Source: Microcystis wesenbergii NRERC-220 (GTDB taxonomy: Bacteria; Cyanobacteriota; Cyanobacteriia; Cyanobacteriales; Microcystaceae). Taken from it: a stretch of 64,000 bases of DNA. The translations under genes were made by a program, and so were the position numbers. Shown piece by piece: positions 54,354-63,504 of this stretch. Under the pieces are notes generated by a model. It was not told the DNA's origin and searched no databases. It saw only the letters and a list, made by a program, of their open reading frames with translations. Location: contig NZ_JAVSJA010000001.1 in NCBI RefSeq assembly GCF_032027425.1, forward strand, positions 3,856,001 through 3,920,000, written 5' to 3'. Each line of letters opens with the position of its first letter. Position 1 is the first letter of the stretch.

Positions 54354-54929
54354 ATGGCTAAGTCCAAAAAACACAATCTGCAATGGATCAAAGAAACCCT
54401 CGATTTAAATCCAGATCATAACTGGAAATCTAGTCCGGGTAACAGTATTTTTGTAGCTGGTCGCGGTGCAGTTCGCTTTGAAGTTCCTCAAGATTGGCAT
54501 TTTGAACCCGATGATAATTCCTTTCGTTTTTTAGATAGAAAACCCCCCGATGATGATTGTCGTTTAGAGGTTTCCTATAATTTACTTCCCCCCGGAGATT
54601 GGAAAGAATTACCCCTAAAAGGAATGGTCAAAAAATTAGCTCGTGAAGATAGCCGTAATCCTCACGAAATCGGCGAAGTTATCCAAGAAAAACGCCAAAC
54701 TGCGCGCATTGTTTGGGTGCAAATTCAATTCATCGACCCTCAAGAAAATCGGCCAGCTTATTCGCGTATTGCCGTGGGTATTGGTTCCGGTGTTCAATGT
54801 TTAATTACTATGGATTATTGGGTCGATGATGCGGAAAAATTCACCCCCGTCTGGGATACGGTTATCTCCTCGCTGGTGTTAGGTTTATACATTCGCGATC
54901 CCCGCAGCGGTTTAGCTTTCCCCGACTAA
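54354..54929 (+). CDS. conserved hypothetical protein
   Basis: A 191-residue, probably cytoplasmic protein without signal or membrane segment. It starts MAKSKKHNLQWIKETLDLNP. It contains RGAVRFEVPQDWHFEP, DNSFRFLDRKPPDDDCRLEV and a C-terminal WDTVISSLVLGLYI. This layout, a PsbP/Mog1-like beta sandwich with the phrase VPxxW, is only an impression. I recognise no family with certainty. The stop overlaps the convergent hydrolase gene by 18 bases. Confidence 0.65.
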   Translation: MAKSKKHNLQWIKETLDLNPDHNWKSSPGNSIFVAGRGAVRFEVPQDWHFEPDDNSFRFLDRKPPDDDCRLEVSYNLLPPGDWKELPLKGMVKKLAREDSRNPHEIGEVIQEKRQTARIVWVQIQFIDPQENRPAYSRIAVGIGSGVQCLITMDYWVDDAEKFTPVWDTVISSLVLGLYIRDPRSGLAFPD

Positions 54930-56555
54930 AGGTAATAGCAATTTTGCAGGAAAATTTCCTTGACAAAAAACCTTAATTGTGATAATGGAAAAATCGATCG
55001 CTCGACTCTGGTGGGGATAGCTGCCCGTCCCCGCATTGACGGGATGTGCAGGAAAGCAAGAGGCACTCAGACTTAAACGCAAGCTATGACCTTGAGGAAT
55101 AGTGATAAAAGTGGCCTGTAGGGCAATATTTAGGGGCGATTCGGGATTATTTACCCGTTTATAACCCTGAGTGATATTAAAAACTCGACCATCGGGGGTA
55201 ACTTGAGAAACCACCGCGCAGATATCGAAACTAACCGCATCTGCTTGACAATAACAATCCAGACGGGGACTACCCAAAATCGTTAAATCCTTCTCTAGGG
55301 GGAGAGAAGTGTAGGTAATCACATCACTGCGACAGTCTAGCATGGTGCGGTCGAATATTCCCCCCGGTAGGGCGCTATGACCTCCTAAAGATGGGACCGG
55401 TCGCCAAGGATCGTGAACGATGGTATCCTCGATCGCAGGTTCTAACAAAATCGCGCTTAATTTCCCCTCATCCTCGCGCAGATTGGCTAAACCTTGACTA
55501 GCAAGATAATAAATTTGCTGATTTTCTCCTGGAAACTTCTCCAGATATCGCCATTGATTAGACCCCATTTGAAATAGATACACGGGAGGATTTTTTAATA
55601 ACTCCGTTTCCTGACCTTTTAAGAAATAATCAAACCATTGCAGCTGCATTTTATCCACAGGACTAATTGCCTGTTGACCATAATCTATCTCTCCTACTTT
55701 TCTCCCCCAGGGTAGATGAGTCCAAGCACCAATAATTAGCCGTTGGGGATAGATAGAACGCGCTTGCATTTCTTGGTATAAACTCAAAGTTCCCCGGAGA
55801 TGAGGGTCGAACCACCCCCCGATATGTAACATCGGTAAATCGATATTTTTTAAAAGGTGTTGCGGTGATAAATTTTGCCAATAGTCATCGGGAAGATAAC
55901 GAGTAATCCAATCGTGATAAAAAGAATCGGCGGCTAAATCTTGCAGAATCTGAGGAGAGGCAGCAATAGGATCAAAAAGGGGTAAATTTCGAGAAGCTAC
56001 CCAGAGTTTTTGATAGGCAGTTTCCTCCCCTTTTAATCTAGCTGTTTCCGCTGCTAATTGTATTGCCCAAGCGAGATTATATTGTAAATTAAAGGCTTCA
56101 TTTTCATAGCCCCAATCTCGATACAAATCGTGAGCAATCATCGCCGGGCAAATAGTTTTTAAAGCACCATGACCATTAGCCGATGCGTATAATTGGGTCA
56201 TTCCCTGATAGGAAAAACCATACATTCCCACCACACCCGTATTATTAGGAATAGTTAAAACCCATTCAATAGTTTCTAATCCGTCGCTAATTTCATCGGC
56301 AAATAAATTAAAATTTCCCGTCGAGTTTCCCCGGCCACGGACATCCTGAATTACCACAATATAACCCTGACGTGCATACCAGCTAGGATGGGCATAAACC
56401 ACCGTAGAAGCGATCGCTTTTCCGTAGGGTTGTCGCATTAGTAAAATGGGAAAAGATTCCCGACTATCGGGACGATAAATATCGGCAGCTAAACTAATTC
56501 CATCTCTGGTGATTAAACTAGCCGTTTCTTTTTTTATGGGATAGGGATTAAGCAT
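54912..56555 (-). CDS. CocE/NonD-family alpha/beta hydrolase
   Basis: A 547-residue serine hydrolase of the X-Pro dipeptidyl-peptidase S15/CocE group. The N-terminal hydrolase domain has LLMRQPYGK, VVIQDVRGRGNSTG and the nucleophile elbow GMYGFSYQGMTQ. The acid is probably in GGWFDPH and the His in GAWTHLPWG. The C-terminal jelly-roll domain (from about residue 330) includes PRLDCYCQADAVSFD and HSLRLSLSASCFP. Family members hydrolyse esters or amides of acyl compounds. The substrate here is unknown. Confidence 0.9.
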   Translation of the reverse strand: MLNPYPIKKETASLITRDGISLAADIYRPDSRESFPILLMRQPYGKAIASTVVYAHPSWYARQGYIVVIQDVRGRGNSTGNFNLFADEISDGLETIEWVLTIPNNTGVVGMYGFSYQGMTQLYASANGHGALKTICPAMIAHDLYRDWGYENEAFNLQYNLAWAIQLAAETARLKGEETAYQKLWVASRNLPLFDPIAASPQILQDLAADSFYHDWITRYLPDDYWQNLSPQHLLKNIDLPMLHIGGWFDPHLRGTLSLYQEMQARSIYPQRLIIGAWTHLPWGRKVGEIDYGQQAISPVDKMQLQWFDYFLKGQETELLKNPPVYLFQMGSNQWRYLEKFPGENQQIYYLASQGLANLREDEGKLSAILLEPAIEDTIVHDPWRPVPSLGGHSALPGGIFDRTMLDCRSDVITYTSLPLEKDLTILGSPRLDCYCQADAVSFDICAVVSQVTPDGRVFNITQGYKRVNNPESPLNIALQATFITIPQGHSLRLSLSASCFPAHPVNAGTGSYPHQSRAIDFSIITIKVFCQGNFPAKLLLPLVGES

Positions 56556-57010
56556 TATTGTCTCTTTTAGATAAAAAATAGGGCTAGGTCACTCAATTTA
56601 AGATTACTTTCAGTCTAGTATATAGCGTTTGTTGCAATCATGAGCTACATTCACATCCTCACCGCAGATAAGGATGGGGATTATTCAGTTCAATAAAATT
56701 AACCGTAACTGCCGAGAGTGAACTCTTATCGGATGTCTTTCGCTGTTAGATGAGTAATAAAACCATAGCCAACATCAATTAGGATCTAGCCCATCAAAGT
56801 ATGGACTCTGAATATTTTTATAACCACTACAATCAGGAAATATTGTCAGAGGATGCTAGTGATTCCTATTTCGATTTCTCAACGTTTGTTTCTTGCACTT
56901 TTTTTGCCCCAAAAGTCCCCAAAACCTTTTCTAGAAAGGCTGACACTGATATTCAGCCAACCCTATTTATATCAAATCCGGTTATTAAAAACTGATTATT
57001 TATTCTCCCT

Positions 57011-57058
57011 ACCCCCCCTTGCCCCCCGACCCCCCCGATGTCGGGGGGTCGGGGGGGG
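57011..57058. repeat. C/G-run palindrome
   Basis: Runs of six to eight C are followed after a CGATGTCG centre by matching runs of G (57022-57058). The hairpin is about 15 bp with one bulge, and either strand could form G-quadruplexes. It lies within a MITE-rich gap (56556-57440) in which I recognise no gene. Sequence related to the TACTAAATC family lies at 56968-57007. Confidence 0.75.
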
Positions 57059-57147
57059 TTGCCTTTTGCCTGTCCTGATATGTAGCCCATACTCAACGGA
57101 TTTGGTATGAGTACGCCGTTAAGTCATTCGTCGTTTTACTTACCGAA

Positions 57148-57395
57148 GGCTGCATCTAATTTTTGTCAATCTACTAAGTTGGGATTTTTAAGAGGAAACT
57201 CTCGGCTAAAATTGGGCATTACTTGCGATTTTATCACTCAATCCATGCTTTTGGCGGGTTCTACCCCCCCAAACCCCAGCGCGCATTAGATTAACTGTCA
57301 GATGCTTACACGCGATTGTGCAGATTTTTTGTACCAATTTAAGAGTCACTGATAATTGCTGATTGTCGGTATTTCTGCAAATGGGGGATGCAGCC
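57148..57395 (+). mobile_element. MITE-like element, GGGTGCATCT family, copy 2
   Basis: Ends GGCTGCATC and GATGCAGCC are inverted. The interior is closely similar to 63117-63393 (TAAGTTGGGATTTTTAAG, GATTTTATCACTCAATCC, TTAAGAGTCACT, GATTGTCGGTATTTCTGC). It covers the upstream open frame of the following gene, so that frame's first codons are repeat sequence. Confidence 0.75.
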
Positions 57396-57440
57396 CTTAC
57401 AATAGAAAATTCCCTGGATTATTTTTGCGGGAGGCAATCG

Positions 57441-57920
57441 GTGATTCTCAATTTTTCCTTAAGGATTGTAGCGGCAAAAGGCAGACTATTCTGTAAGTTT
57501 TCACTCTACAAAACCTATCGGGTGGTCAGTAGCGCCCCCGTCGATGTCCTCTGGCAAAAATTAATCAATGTGGCCGATGTCTCTTGGCATCCTTTGATTG
57601 CCAAGGCTGATGTTCCCTTGGGTTTAATCGCTAAACCGGGGTTAATCTATCAAGCTGTCACCCGTCTGACTCCCATTCCTATCCGGGTTTTCGTGGAAAA
57701 TGTCCGTCCCGGGGAACTCCTCAGCCTCAGAGTTCTCGCTATCCCCGGCATGGAACAGAAAATGACCTACCAAGTGGAATCAACCCTCTGTGGTACTTAT
57801 ATTTCCTATTCTGTCACCCTGCGGGGTTGGCTGTCCCCCTTTATCTGGTGGTTAAGTCGTCCCTATTTAGCCAAAGTCGCCGCCCAACTAGCCCACGCCG
57901 CCGAAGAATTAACGGCCTAA
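57441..57920 (+). CDS. SRPBCC-type lipid/polyketide-binding-fold protein
   Basis: I choose GTG 57441, 7 bases behind GGGAGG, because the earlier open codons (from 57363) belong to a MITE. The product has 159 residues. It contains YKTYRVVSSAPVDVLWQKLI, then DVSWHPLI, MTYQVESTLCGTYISYSV and a long C-terminal helix ending LAHAAEELTA. This is the START/SRPBCC helix-grip pattern of polyketide-cyclase-like proteins. The ligand is unknown. It is upstream of, and in the same direction as, the acetolactate-synthase-like gene, 219 bases away. Confidence 0.7.
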   Translation: MILNFSLRIVAAKGRLFCKFSLYKTYRVVSSAPVDVLWQKLINVADVSWHPLIAKADVPLGLIAKPGLIYQAVTRLTPIPIRVFVENVRPGELLSLRVLAIPGMEQKMTYQVESTLCGTYISYSVTLRGWLSPFIWWLSRPYLAKVAAQLAHAAEELTA

Positions 57921-58045
57921 AAAAAATTCCCCCCAATTGTGCTAATAAATAATCTGCCAAAGGTCAAGATCTAAGTCACAATGATATATGGATAGACTTA
58001 AACAAAATTTTATTCAGCTGCATTGGTACATATAGTCTACTGATA

Positions 58046-58090
58046 TCATCCCGACGAGTTGAGCGCAACAACCTCAATCCGCCGGGATGA
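58046..58090 (+). promoter_or_regulatory. two-step hairpin in the leader of the acetolactate-synthase-like gene
   Basis: TCATCCCG (58046-58053) pairs with CGGGATGA (58083-58090), and inside TTGAG pairs with CTCAA, leaving a 9-base loop. It ends 49 bases before the start codon. It could control translation or be a repeat. I do not recognise a known riboswitch. Confidence 0.4.
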
Positions 58091-58139
58091 ACTATCTCTA
58101 GAGACTTGACTGATGAAGTAAGCTCTACAGGAGGGAATT

Positions 58140-59792
58140 ATGGGGGAATTAAACACAGCCGAACTTCTAGTTAAATGTCTAGAGAATGAAGGGGTCGAGT
58201 ATATTTTTGGGCTACCCGGGGAAGAAAACCTCGATGTTTTGGAAGCCCTAAAAAACTCCTCGATCAAATTTATCACCACCCGTCACGAACAGGGCGCGGC
58301 TTTTATGGCCGATGTCTATGGACGCTTGACGGGAAAAGCGGGGGTTTGTCTCTCCACCCTAGGACCGGGGGCGACTAACCTGATGACAGGGGTAGCCGAT
58401 GCTAACCTCGATGGGGCGCCCTTGGTGGCCATCACCGGCCAGGTGGGAACCGATCGGATGCACATTGAATCTCATCAATACCTGGATCTGGTGGCCATGT
58501 TCGCCCCGGTGACGAAATGGAATAAACAGATCGTCCGGCCGGGTATCACCCCAGAAGTGGTACGGAGAGCCTTTAAAACCGCCCAAAGTGAGAAACCGGG
58601 GGCAGTTCATATCGATCTTCCCGAAAATATCGCCGCTATGGCTGCCGATGGTCATCCCTTGCCCCTCGATAGTCAGGAAAAAGTTTACGCTTCCTATCGG
58701 ACTTTGAATATGGCGGCGGCGGTGATTTCTAAAGCCAAAAATCCCTTGATTTTGGCGGGAAATGGGGCAATTCGCGCTAATGCTAGTGAGGCTTTAACGG
58801 AATTCGCCACGGCCTTGAATATCCCTGTGGCTAACACTTTTATGGGTAAGGGGGTGATTCCCTATACCCATCCTCTGGCTCTTTGGGCGGTAGGATTACA
58901 GCAACGGGATTTGATTAGTTGTGCCTTCGATCGCAGTGATTTAATTATCGCTGTCGGTTACGATTTAATCGAGTATTCCCCGAAAAAATGGAATCCAGAC
59001 GGTAAATTACCGATTATTCACATCGGCATGACTCCGGCGGAAATTGACAGCAGTTATGCCCCGGTGGTGGAAGTGGTGGGTGATATCACCGATTCTCTCA
59101 TCGATATCCTCAAACGGGCTGATCGCCAGAATAAACCAACTCCTGTCACCGCGGGATTAAAGACGGAAATTCGGGCCGATTACGAAACCTATGCCAATGA
59201 TACGGGTTTTCCGATCAAGCCACAAAAATTGATCTACGATCTGCGTCAGGTGATGGGACCGGAAGATATCGCTATTTGTGACGTGGGCGCTCATAAAATG
59301 TGGATGGCGCGCCAGTATCACTCCGATTGTCCCAATACTTGCATTATTTCTAACGGTTTCGCCGCTATGGGTATTGCTATCCCTGGTGCGATCGCCGCTA
59401 AGTTAGTTCATCCCGATAAGCGCATTGTGGCGGTGACGGGGGACGGCGGTTTTATGATGAATTGTCAGGAATTGGAGACAGCTTTGCGGGTGGGAACTCC
59501 CTTCGTCACTCTCATCTTTAATGATGGCGGTTACGGTTTAATCGAATGGAAGCAGTTAAACTATTTTGGGACATCTTCTTTTATTAAGTTTGGTAATCCC
59601 GATTTTGTTAAATTTGCTGAAAGTATGGGATTAAAAGGCTATCGGGTGGAATCTGCCCAGGATTTGATCCCGATCCTAGAGGAGGCTTTCCGGCAAGATG
59701 TCCCTACGGTGATCGATGTTCCCGTCGATTACGGTGAAAATCTGCGTCTTTCCCAAAAATCGGGCGATTTAAGCTGTCAGATTTGGGAATAG
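58140..59792 (+). CDS. acetolactate synthase-like thiamine diphosphate enzyme
   Basis: A 550-residue ThDP enzyme. The start ATG follows AGGAGGG. The activating Glu is in RHEQGAAFMADVYGR, the family loop in LGPGATNLMTGVADAN, and the ThDP/Mg motif is GDGGFMMNCQELETALRVG followed by NDGGYG. It joins two pyruvate units to acetolactate in the valine/isoleucine route or a catabolic (AlsS-like) one. The overall look is closer to AlsS-type proteins without a regulatory subunit, and no ilvN is adjacent. It could also act on another keto acid. Confidence 0.87.
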   Translation: MGELNTAELLVKCLENEGVEYIFGLPGEENLDVLEALKNSSIKFITTRHEQGAAFMADVYGRLTGKAGVCLSTLGPGATNLMTGVADANLDGAPLVAITGQVGTDRMHIESHQYLDLVAMFAPVTKWNKQIVRPGITPEVVRRAFKTAQSEKPGAVHIDLPENIAAMAADGHPLPLDSQEKVYASYRTLNMAAAVISKAKNPLILAGNGAIRANASEALTEFATALNIPVANTFMGKGVIPYTHPLALWAVGLQQRDLISCAFDRSDLIIAVGYDLIEYSPKKWNPDGKLPIIHIGMTPAEIDSSYAPVVEVVGDITDSLIDILKRADRQNKPTPVTAGLKTEIRADYETYANDTGFPIKPQKLIYDLRQVMGPEDIAICDVGAHKMWMARQYHSDCPNTCIISNGFAAMGIAIPGAIAAKLVHPDKRIVAVTGDGGFMMNCQELETALRVGTPFVTLIFNDGGYGLIEWKQLNYFGTSSFIKFGNPDFVKFAESMGLKGYRVESAQDLIPILEEAFRQDVPTVIDVPVDYGENLRLSQKSGDLSCQIWE

Positions 59793-59809
59793 AAGTTGAT
59801 AGCGTTGAC

Positions 59810-59851
59810 AATCCCCAAAAAATCCCCTAACTGAGATTTAGTTAGGGGGAA
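59810..59851 (-). terminator. intrinsic terminator for the DUF4912 gene
   Basis: CCCCTAACT and AGTTAGGGG form a 9-bp stem (59824-59850). On the minus strand the stem is followed by ATTTTTT. It lies 40 bases behind the minus-strand gene and between two convergent genes. Confidence 0.7.
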
Positions 59852-59889
59852 GTAATTGGTTTGGCTTTGGTAACGTTAGAAAACCCGAT

Positions 59890-61137
59890 CTAGAATAACC
59901 ATTCTAGAACCGCCTCATCTTTAGTGTTGGTATTGCGAGAGGGGGTTTCCCGGGTGAATTTCATGTGGATAGAACGATTTTGTTCACCATCGGCGGCCAC
60001 GGCCATAATCGGATAATCGATTAAACCATCTTGGAAGGACATCTGATAGCGGAAAGTGCCATCGGGATTGAGTTTAATCGGACGACCACCGATAGTTACG
60101 GTGGCATCGGGTTCGGTAGCACCATAGACGATTAATTCTGCATCGGCTACTAACCAGAATTTGCGCGGACGTTGTAGGGTTTCCGAAGCACCCATACCGA
60201 TACCGGAAGCAGTCATCCCGATACCGGAAGCGGTTAGTCCCGATACCGTGGGAACTGCCCACATACCAACCCCAGAGGGGAATACATAAGAACTGATCAC
60301 TTCCGACATCGGTACGGAACCAGCGACGTGCTGCATGGAACCAAACAAGGAACCGGCCACCCGTAGGGCCTCGATGTCGCCGACACTCTCGAAAATTTGG
60401 TCGTAGATGGGGCTAGTTCCCGTGCTTCCGGCGCTGCTGCCGTAGCGTTTGCTGGGGGGAACGAGTTCGTAAACAGTTTTGCCCACCAGTTCTTCTTCCC
60501 AGTTAACGGTGACAAAAATATCTTCAATCCAGTCGGAAGGATAGACGGGAGGAATCCGCACTAAAGGAGAACGGGCCAAAACTAACCAACGACCATCAGC
60601 ACAACGATAACCGATATCGATAACATAATCTCGATCGCTGACCGGAATCGGTAAATACCATTCCCGGGCCAATTCATCACAGAGATATTCTTGGACGCCA
60701 TGCGCGCCTTGGCTATTGATATCGATATCGGTGACATCATAAAGACGCAGGGCTAACTGTTGTCCCCCTTGACGACGTAGATCTTCTTTTGATTCGTTGG
60801 GGATATCCCAGTAAGCATAAGCCCACTGAGGATCGCGAGGTAGGAGGGTAATGCGATTTTCACCGTAGCCACCGGGCAGATCTCCTAAACCATCATCCAC
60901 CGAACCTAGGATATCTTCGATCGGGTTAGCTTGACCTAATTCAAATTTTGCTGCTTCCACTGGTTTTTCCTCTTTAATAATAGATTTAAAATTGCCGCTG
61001 ACTCCCATAGCTTGGGTAATTGCCTCGATTAATTGCATTTTCCGCATCCGGCTGTAACGAGAGACGCTGTATTGACTGGCAACTCGTCGCAGCTGCCGCA
61101 AGGTCATCTCATCTAAGGGTGGGTATTCTGGAACCAT
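59890..61137 (-). CDS. DUF4912 domain protein with N-terminal Rho-N/SAP-like helix unit
   Basis: A 415-residue protein. Residues 11-45 (MTLRQLRRVASQYSVSRYSR) form the Rho-N/SAP-like nucleic-acid-associated unit. The centre, about 95-205, is a DUF4912 domain with ITLLPRDPQWAYAYWDIP, LALRLYDVTDID and YVIDIGYRCADGRWLVLARS. A Gly/Ser-rich segment has an imperfect repeat (TASGIGMTASGIGMGAS). The end is another beta-rich part (ELIVYGATEPDATVTIGG). Function is unknown. The architecture is conserved in cyanobacteria as far as I recall. Confidence 0.8.
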   Translation of the reverse strand: MVPEYPPLDEMTLRQLRRVASQYSVSRYSRMRKMQLIEAITQAMGVSGNFKSIIKEEKPVEAAKFELGQANPIEDILGSVDDGLGDLPGGYGENRITLLPRDPQWAYAYWDIPNESKEDLRRQGGQQLALRLYDVTDIDINSQGAHGVQEYLCDELAREWYLPIPVSDRDYVIDIGYRCADGRWLVLARSPLVRIPPVYPSDWIEDIFVTVNWEEELVGKTVYELVPPSKRYGSSAGSTGTSPIYDQIFESVGDIEALRVAGSLFGSMQHVAGSVPMSEVISSYVFPSGVGMWAVPTVSGLTASGIGMTASGIGMGASETLQRPRKFWLVADAELIVYGATEPDATVTIGGRPIKLNPDGTFRYQMSFQDGLIDYPIMAVAADGEQNRSIHMKFTRETPSRNTNTKDEAVLEWLF

Positions 61138-61477
61138 GAGTTGACACTCTCCGATTAGTTACGACGGCAAATGTTTTTGAGCATTTGCAAAAGTAGTGAT
61201 CTGGTTAACCCTTCTAACTACTCATCGATTGCTTTGTGAACGAGAGATCCACTCGATGGGGATCAAGGGGATCGCTTGTTATAAATACCTATTAAACAGT
61301 AAGATTCCGATTTTGGCCAAGTACATTGTCATGATTTCTTGATAAAACCGCCAAACCCTTGATCCCAAAAAGATTGTAATATCAGGAAGTTTTGATACGC
61401 TGTGCTGCATTGAAACTGCATCAGGAAATTTTAGTACAAATGCTCGCCGCTCCCCACTGTTTACTTAACACTCTCCA

Positions 61478-61626
61478 CTCGACCGAATCTAAAACCTAAT
61501 TGGTTAAGCTAAAAGCTTTGATGTACTTAGTTTCTAACCTTCTTTTTAGGTAGGAGAATTGCTAGATTCTTTCTTTTGCCTGTTGCCCCTTGCCTGTTGC
61601 CTGTTGCCTTTTGCCTTCAGAAGCTG
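61478..61626 (+). repeat. dispersed repeat CTCGACCGAATCTAA..., copy 2
   Basis: Nearly identical to 40331-40466, with a longer stretch of TTGCCTG heptamers. The remaining part of the 570-base gap (61138-61477) holds no gene that I can support. Confidence 0.8.
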
Positions 61627-61707
61627 ATTACCGATCACTGATTTGTACTCCGATCCCGATCGCCTGTAATCTGATATTGAGACTTTTAGTTAAGGAGACT
61701 GAACCGC

Positions 61708-63045
61708 TTGGCTACCCGTGTGATTATTGTTCGTCATGGACAAAGCAGTTATAACGCACAGCAGAAAATACAAGGTCGCAGTGATGGCTCGGTTTTGACG
61801 GAAAAAGGGCATCTGGACGCGGAAAAAGTGGGAAATGCCCTCAGTCAAATCGATATCGCCGCTTTTTACTGTAGTCCTCTCCAAAGAGCTAAATCTACTG
61901 CTGAGGTGATTCAGTCTCGTTTAAATAACTCTCCCGTCATTCAACCCACTTCGCAGTTACTAGAAATCGATCTGCCTATCTGGGAAAATATGGTCAAAGA
62001 GGAGGTAAAAGCTCAATACCCGCAAGAATATCGGGATTGGCACCAAAAACCTCACGAATTTAAGATGATACTGCCCGATGGTCAAGAACATTATCCCGTT
62101 CTCTCTCTCTATCAACAAGCCCAAGATTTTTGGCGAGAAATTATTCCCCAACACCAGGGACAAACTATCCTCATTGTTGCCCATAACGGCATTAATCGCT
62201 GTTTAATCCTCAGTGCCATCGGTATTCCAGTTTCCTTATACCATTCCCTACAACAATCTAACTGTTGCGTTAATGTTCTCAATTTTACGCGTAATTTTGG
62301 TGATCCTGTCCAGGTGGAATCCCTCAATCAAACGGCACACTTAGGGATAGCTTTACCCCCACCACGTCCTCCTTTCCAAGGTTCGAGGCTGCTGCTGGTG
62401 CGTCACGGAGAAACCCAATGGAATCGGGATAAACGTTTTCAAGGGGTGCGCGATATTCCTCTCAATGATAATGGCAAAGCTCAAGCTGAGAAAGCCGCCG
62501 AATTTCTGCGAGAAACGGCGATCGATCACGCTGTCACCAGTCCTTTATCCCGTCCCAAGGAAACTGCCCAAATTATCCTGCAATATCACCCCAATGTCAC
62601 CTTAGACACCCAAGTGGATCTGACAGAAATCTGTCACGGACTTTGGGAAGGTAAATTAGAGGAGGAAATTGAAGCGAGTTTCCCCGGGATGTTAGAAGAC
62701 TGGAAAAATGCCCCAGAAACCGTGCAAATGCCGGAAGGGGAGAATTTACAGGAAGTTTGGGATCGAGCGATCGCTTGTTGGCAGCAAATCGTTAAAACCT
62801 ATAGTAATAGTGATAGTCCTAAGACAATTATGGTAGTAGCTCACGATGCCATTAATAAGGTGATTCTTTGTTATTTATTGGGTTTAAAACCCGCTAATTT
62901 CTGGAATATTAAACAGGGAAATGGCGCGGTTAGTGTTATCGATTATCCCAAAGGAGTTGAATCTCAACCGGTCCTGCAAGCAATTAATATTACCTCTCAT
63001 CTAGGAGCGGGCATACTCGATCGCACGGCAGCCGGTGCTTTATAA
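61708..63045 (+). CDS. two-domain histidine phosphatase (phosphoglycerate-mutase family)
   Basis: A 445-residue protein with a TTG start behind TAAGGAGA; no better start brings the first RHG motif close to the N-terminus. Domain 1 (about 1-195) has IVRHGQSSYN and a late VAHNGIN. Domain 2 (about 220-440) has LVRHGETQWNRD, a Glu in DLTEICHGLWEG and VAHDAIN. Both domains retain the catalytic His of RHG and the second His. Such fused proteins are common in cyanobacteria; the substrate may be phosphoglycerate, phosphoserine or another phosphoester and cannot be fixed from sequence. Confidence 0.87.
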   Translation: MATRVIIVRHGQSSYNAQQKIQGRSDGSVLTEKGHLDAEKVGNALSQIDIAAFYCSPLQRAKSTAEVIQSRLNNSPVIQPTSQLLEIDLPIWENMVKEEVKAQYPQEYRDWHQKPHEFKMILPDGQEHYPVLSLYQQAQDFWREIIPQHQGQTILIVAHNGINRCLILSAIGIPVSLYHSLQQSNCCVNVLNFTRNFGDPVQVESLNQTAHLGIALPPPRPPFQGSRLLLVRHGETQWNRDKRFQGVRDIPLNDNGKAQAEKAAEFLRETAIDHAVTSPLSRPKETAQIILQYHPNVTLDTQVDLTEICHGLWEGKLEEEIEASFPGMLEDWKNAPETVQMPEGENLQEVWDRAIACWQQIVKTYSNSDSPKTIMVVAHDAINKVILCYLLGLKPANFWNIKQGNGAVSVIDYPKGVESQPVLQAINITSHLGAGILDRTAAGAL

Positions 63046-63116
63046 CAGTTATCAGTTATCAGTTATCAGTGGGTAAGTTAACAGTTATCAGATTTGAGTT
63101 TTAAGTGAGCAGTATG

Positions 63117-63393
63117 GGGCGCATCTCATTTTTGCAAATCTAGCAAGTTGGGATTTTTAAGGGGAAACTCTCTTTTAAAATCGGACATTACTTCTGATTT
63201 TATCACTCAATCCAAGCCTTTGGGGGGTTCTACCCCCCAAACCCCCCGTTGGGGTCGTGGCGCCGCCCCCAAACCCCCCGCGCATTAGCTTTTCGGTGGG
63301 ATGCTTACAGGCAGCTGCTGATACATTTGTCATCATTTAAGAGTCACTAATAATTGCTGATTGTCGGTATTTCTGCTAATGTCAGATGCACCC
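63117..63393 (+). mobile_element. MITE-like element, GGGTGCATCT family, copy 3
   Basis: Starts GGGCGCATCT and ends AGATGCACCC. The interior matches 57148-57395 with an extra GGGGTTCTACCCCCC/CCCCCGTTGGGG block. Heptamers lie on both sides (63045-63090, 63440-63480). Confidence 0.75.
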
Positions 63394-63504
63394 ACAGTAT
63401 GTGTTAAGTGAGTAGTATTAAATAGCACTTGCCTACTGTCTTTTCACTGTTTACTGATTACTGATTACTGATCACTTCTCACTTTCAATCTGCTTGTCAG
63501 CCGG

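Noticed and set aside
56801-57289. Short open frames in the gap before the SRPBCC gene
   Set aside because: They run through MITE-like sequence and C/G runs, overlap each other, and show no recognisable protein features.
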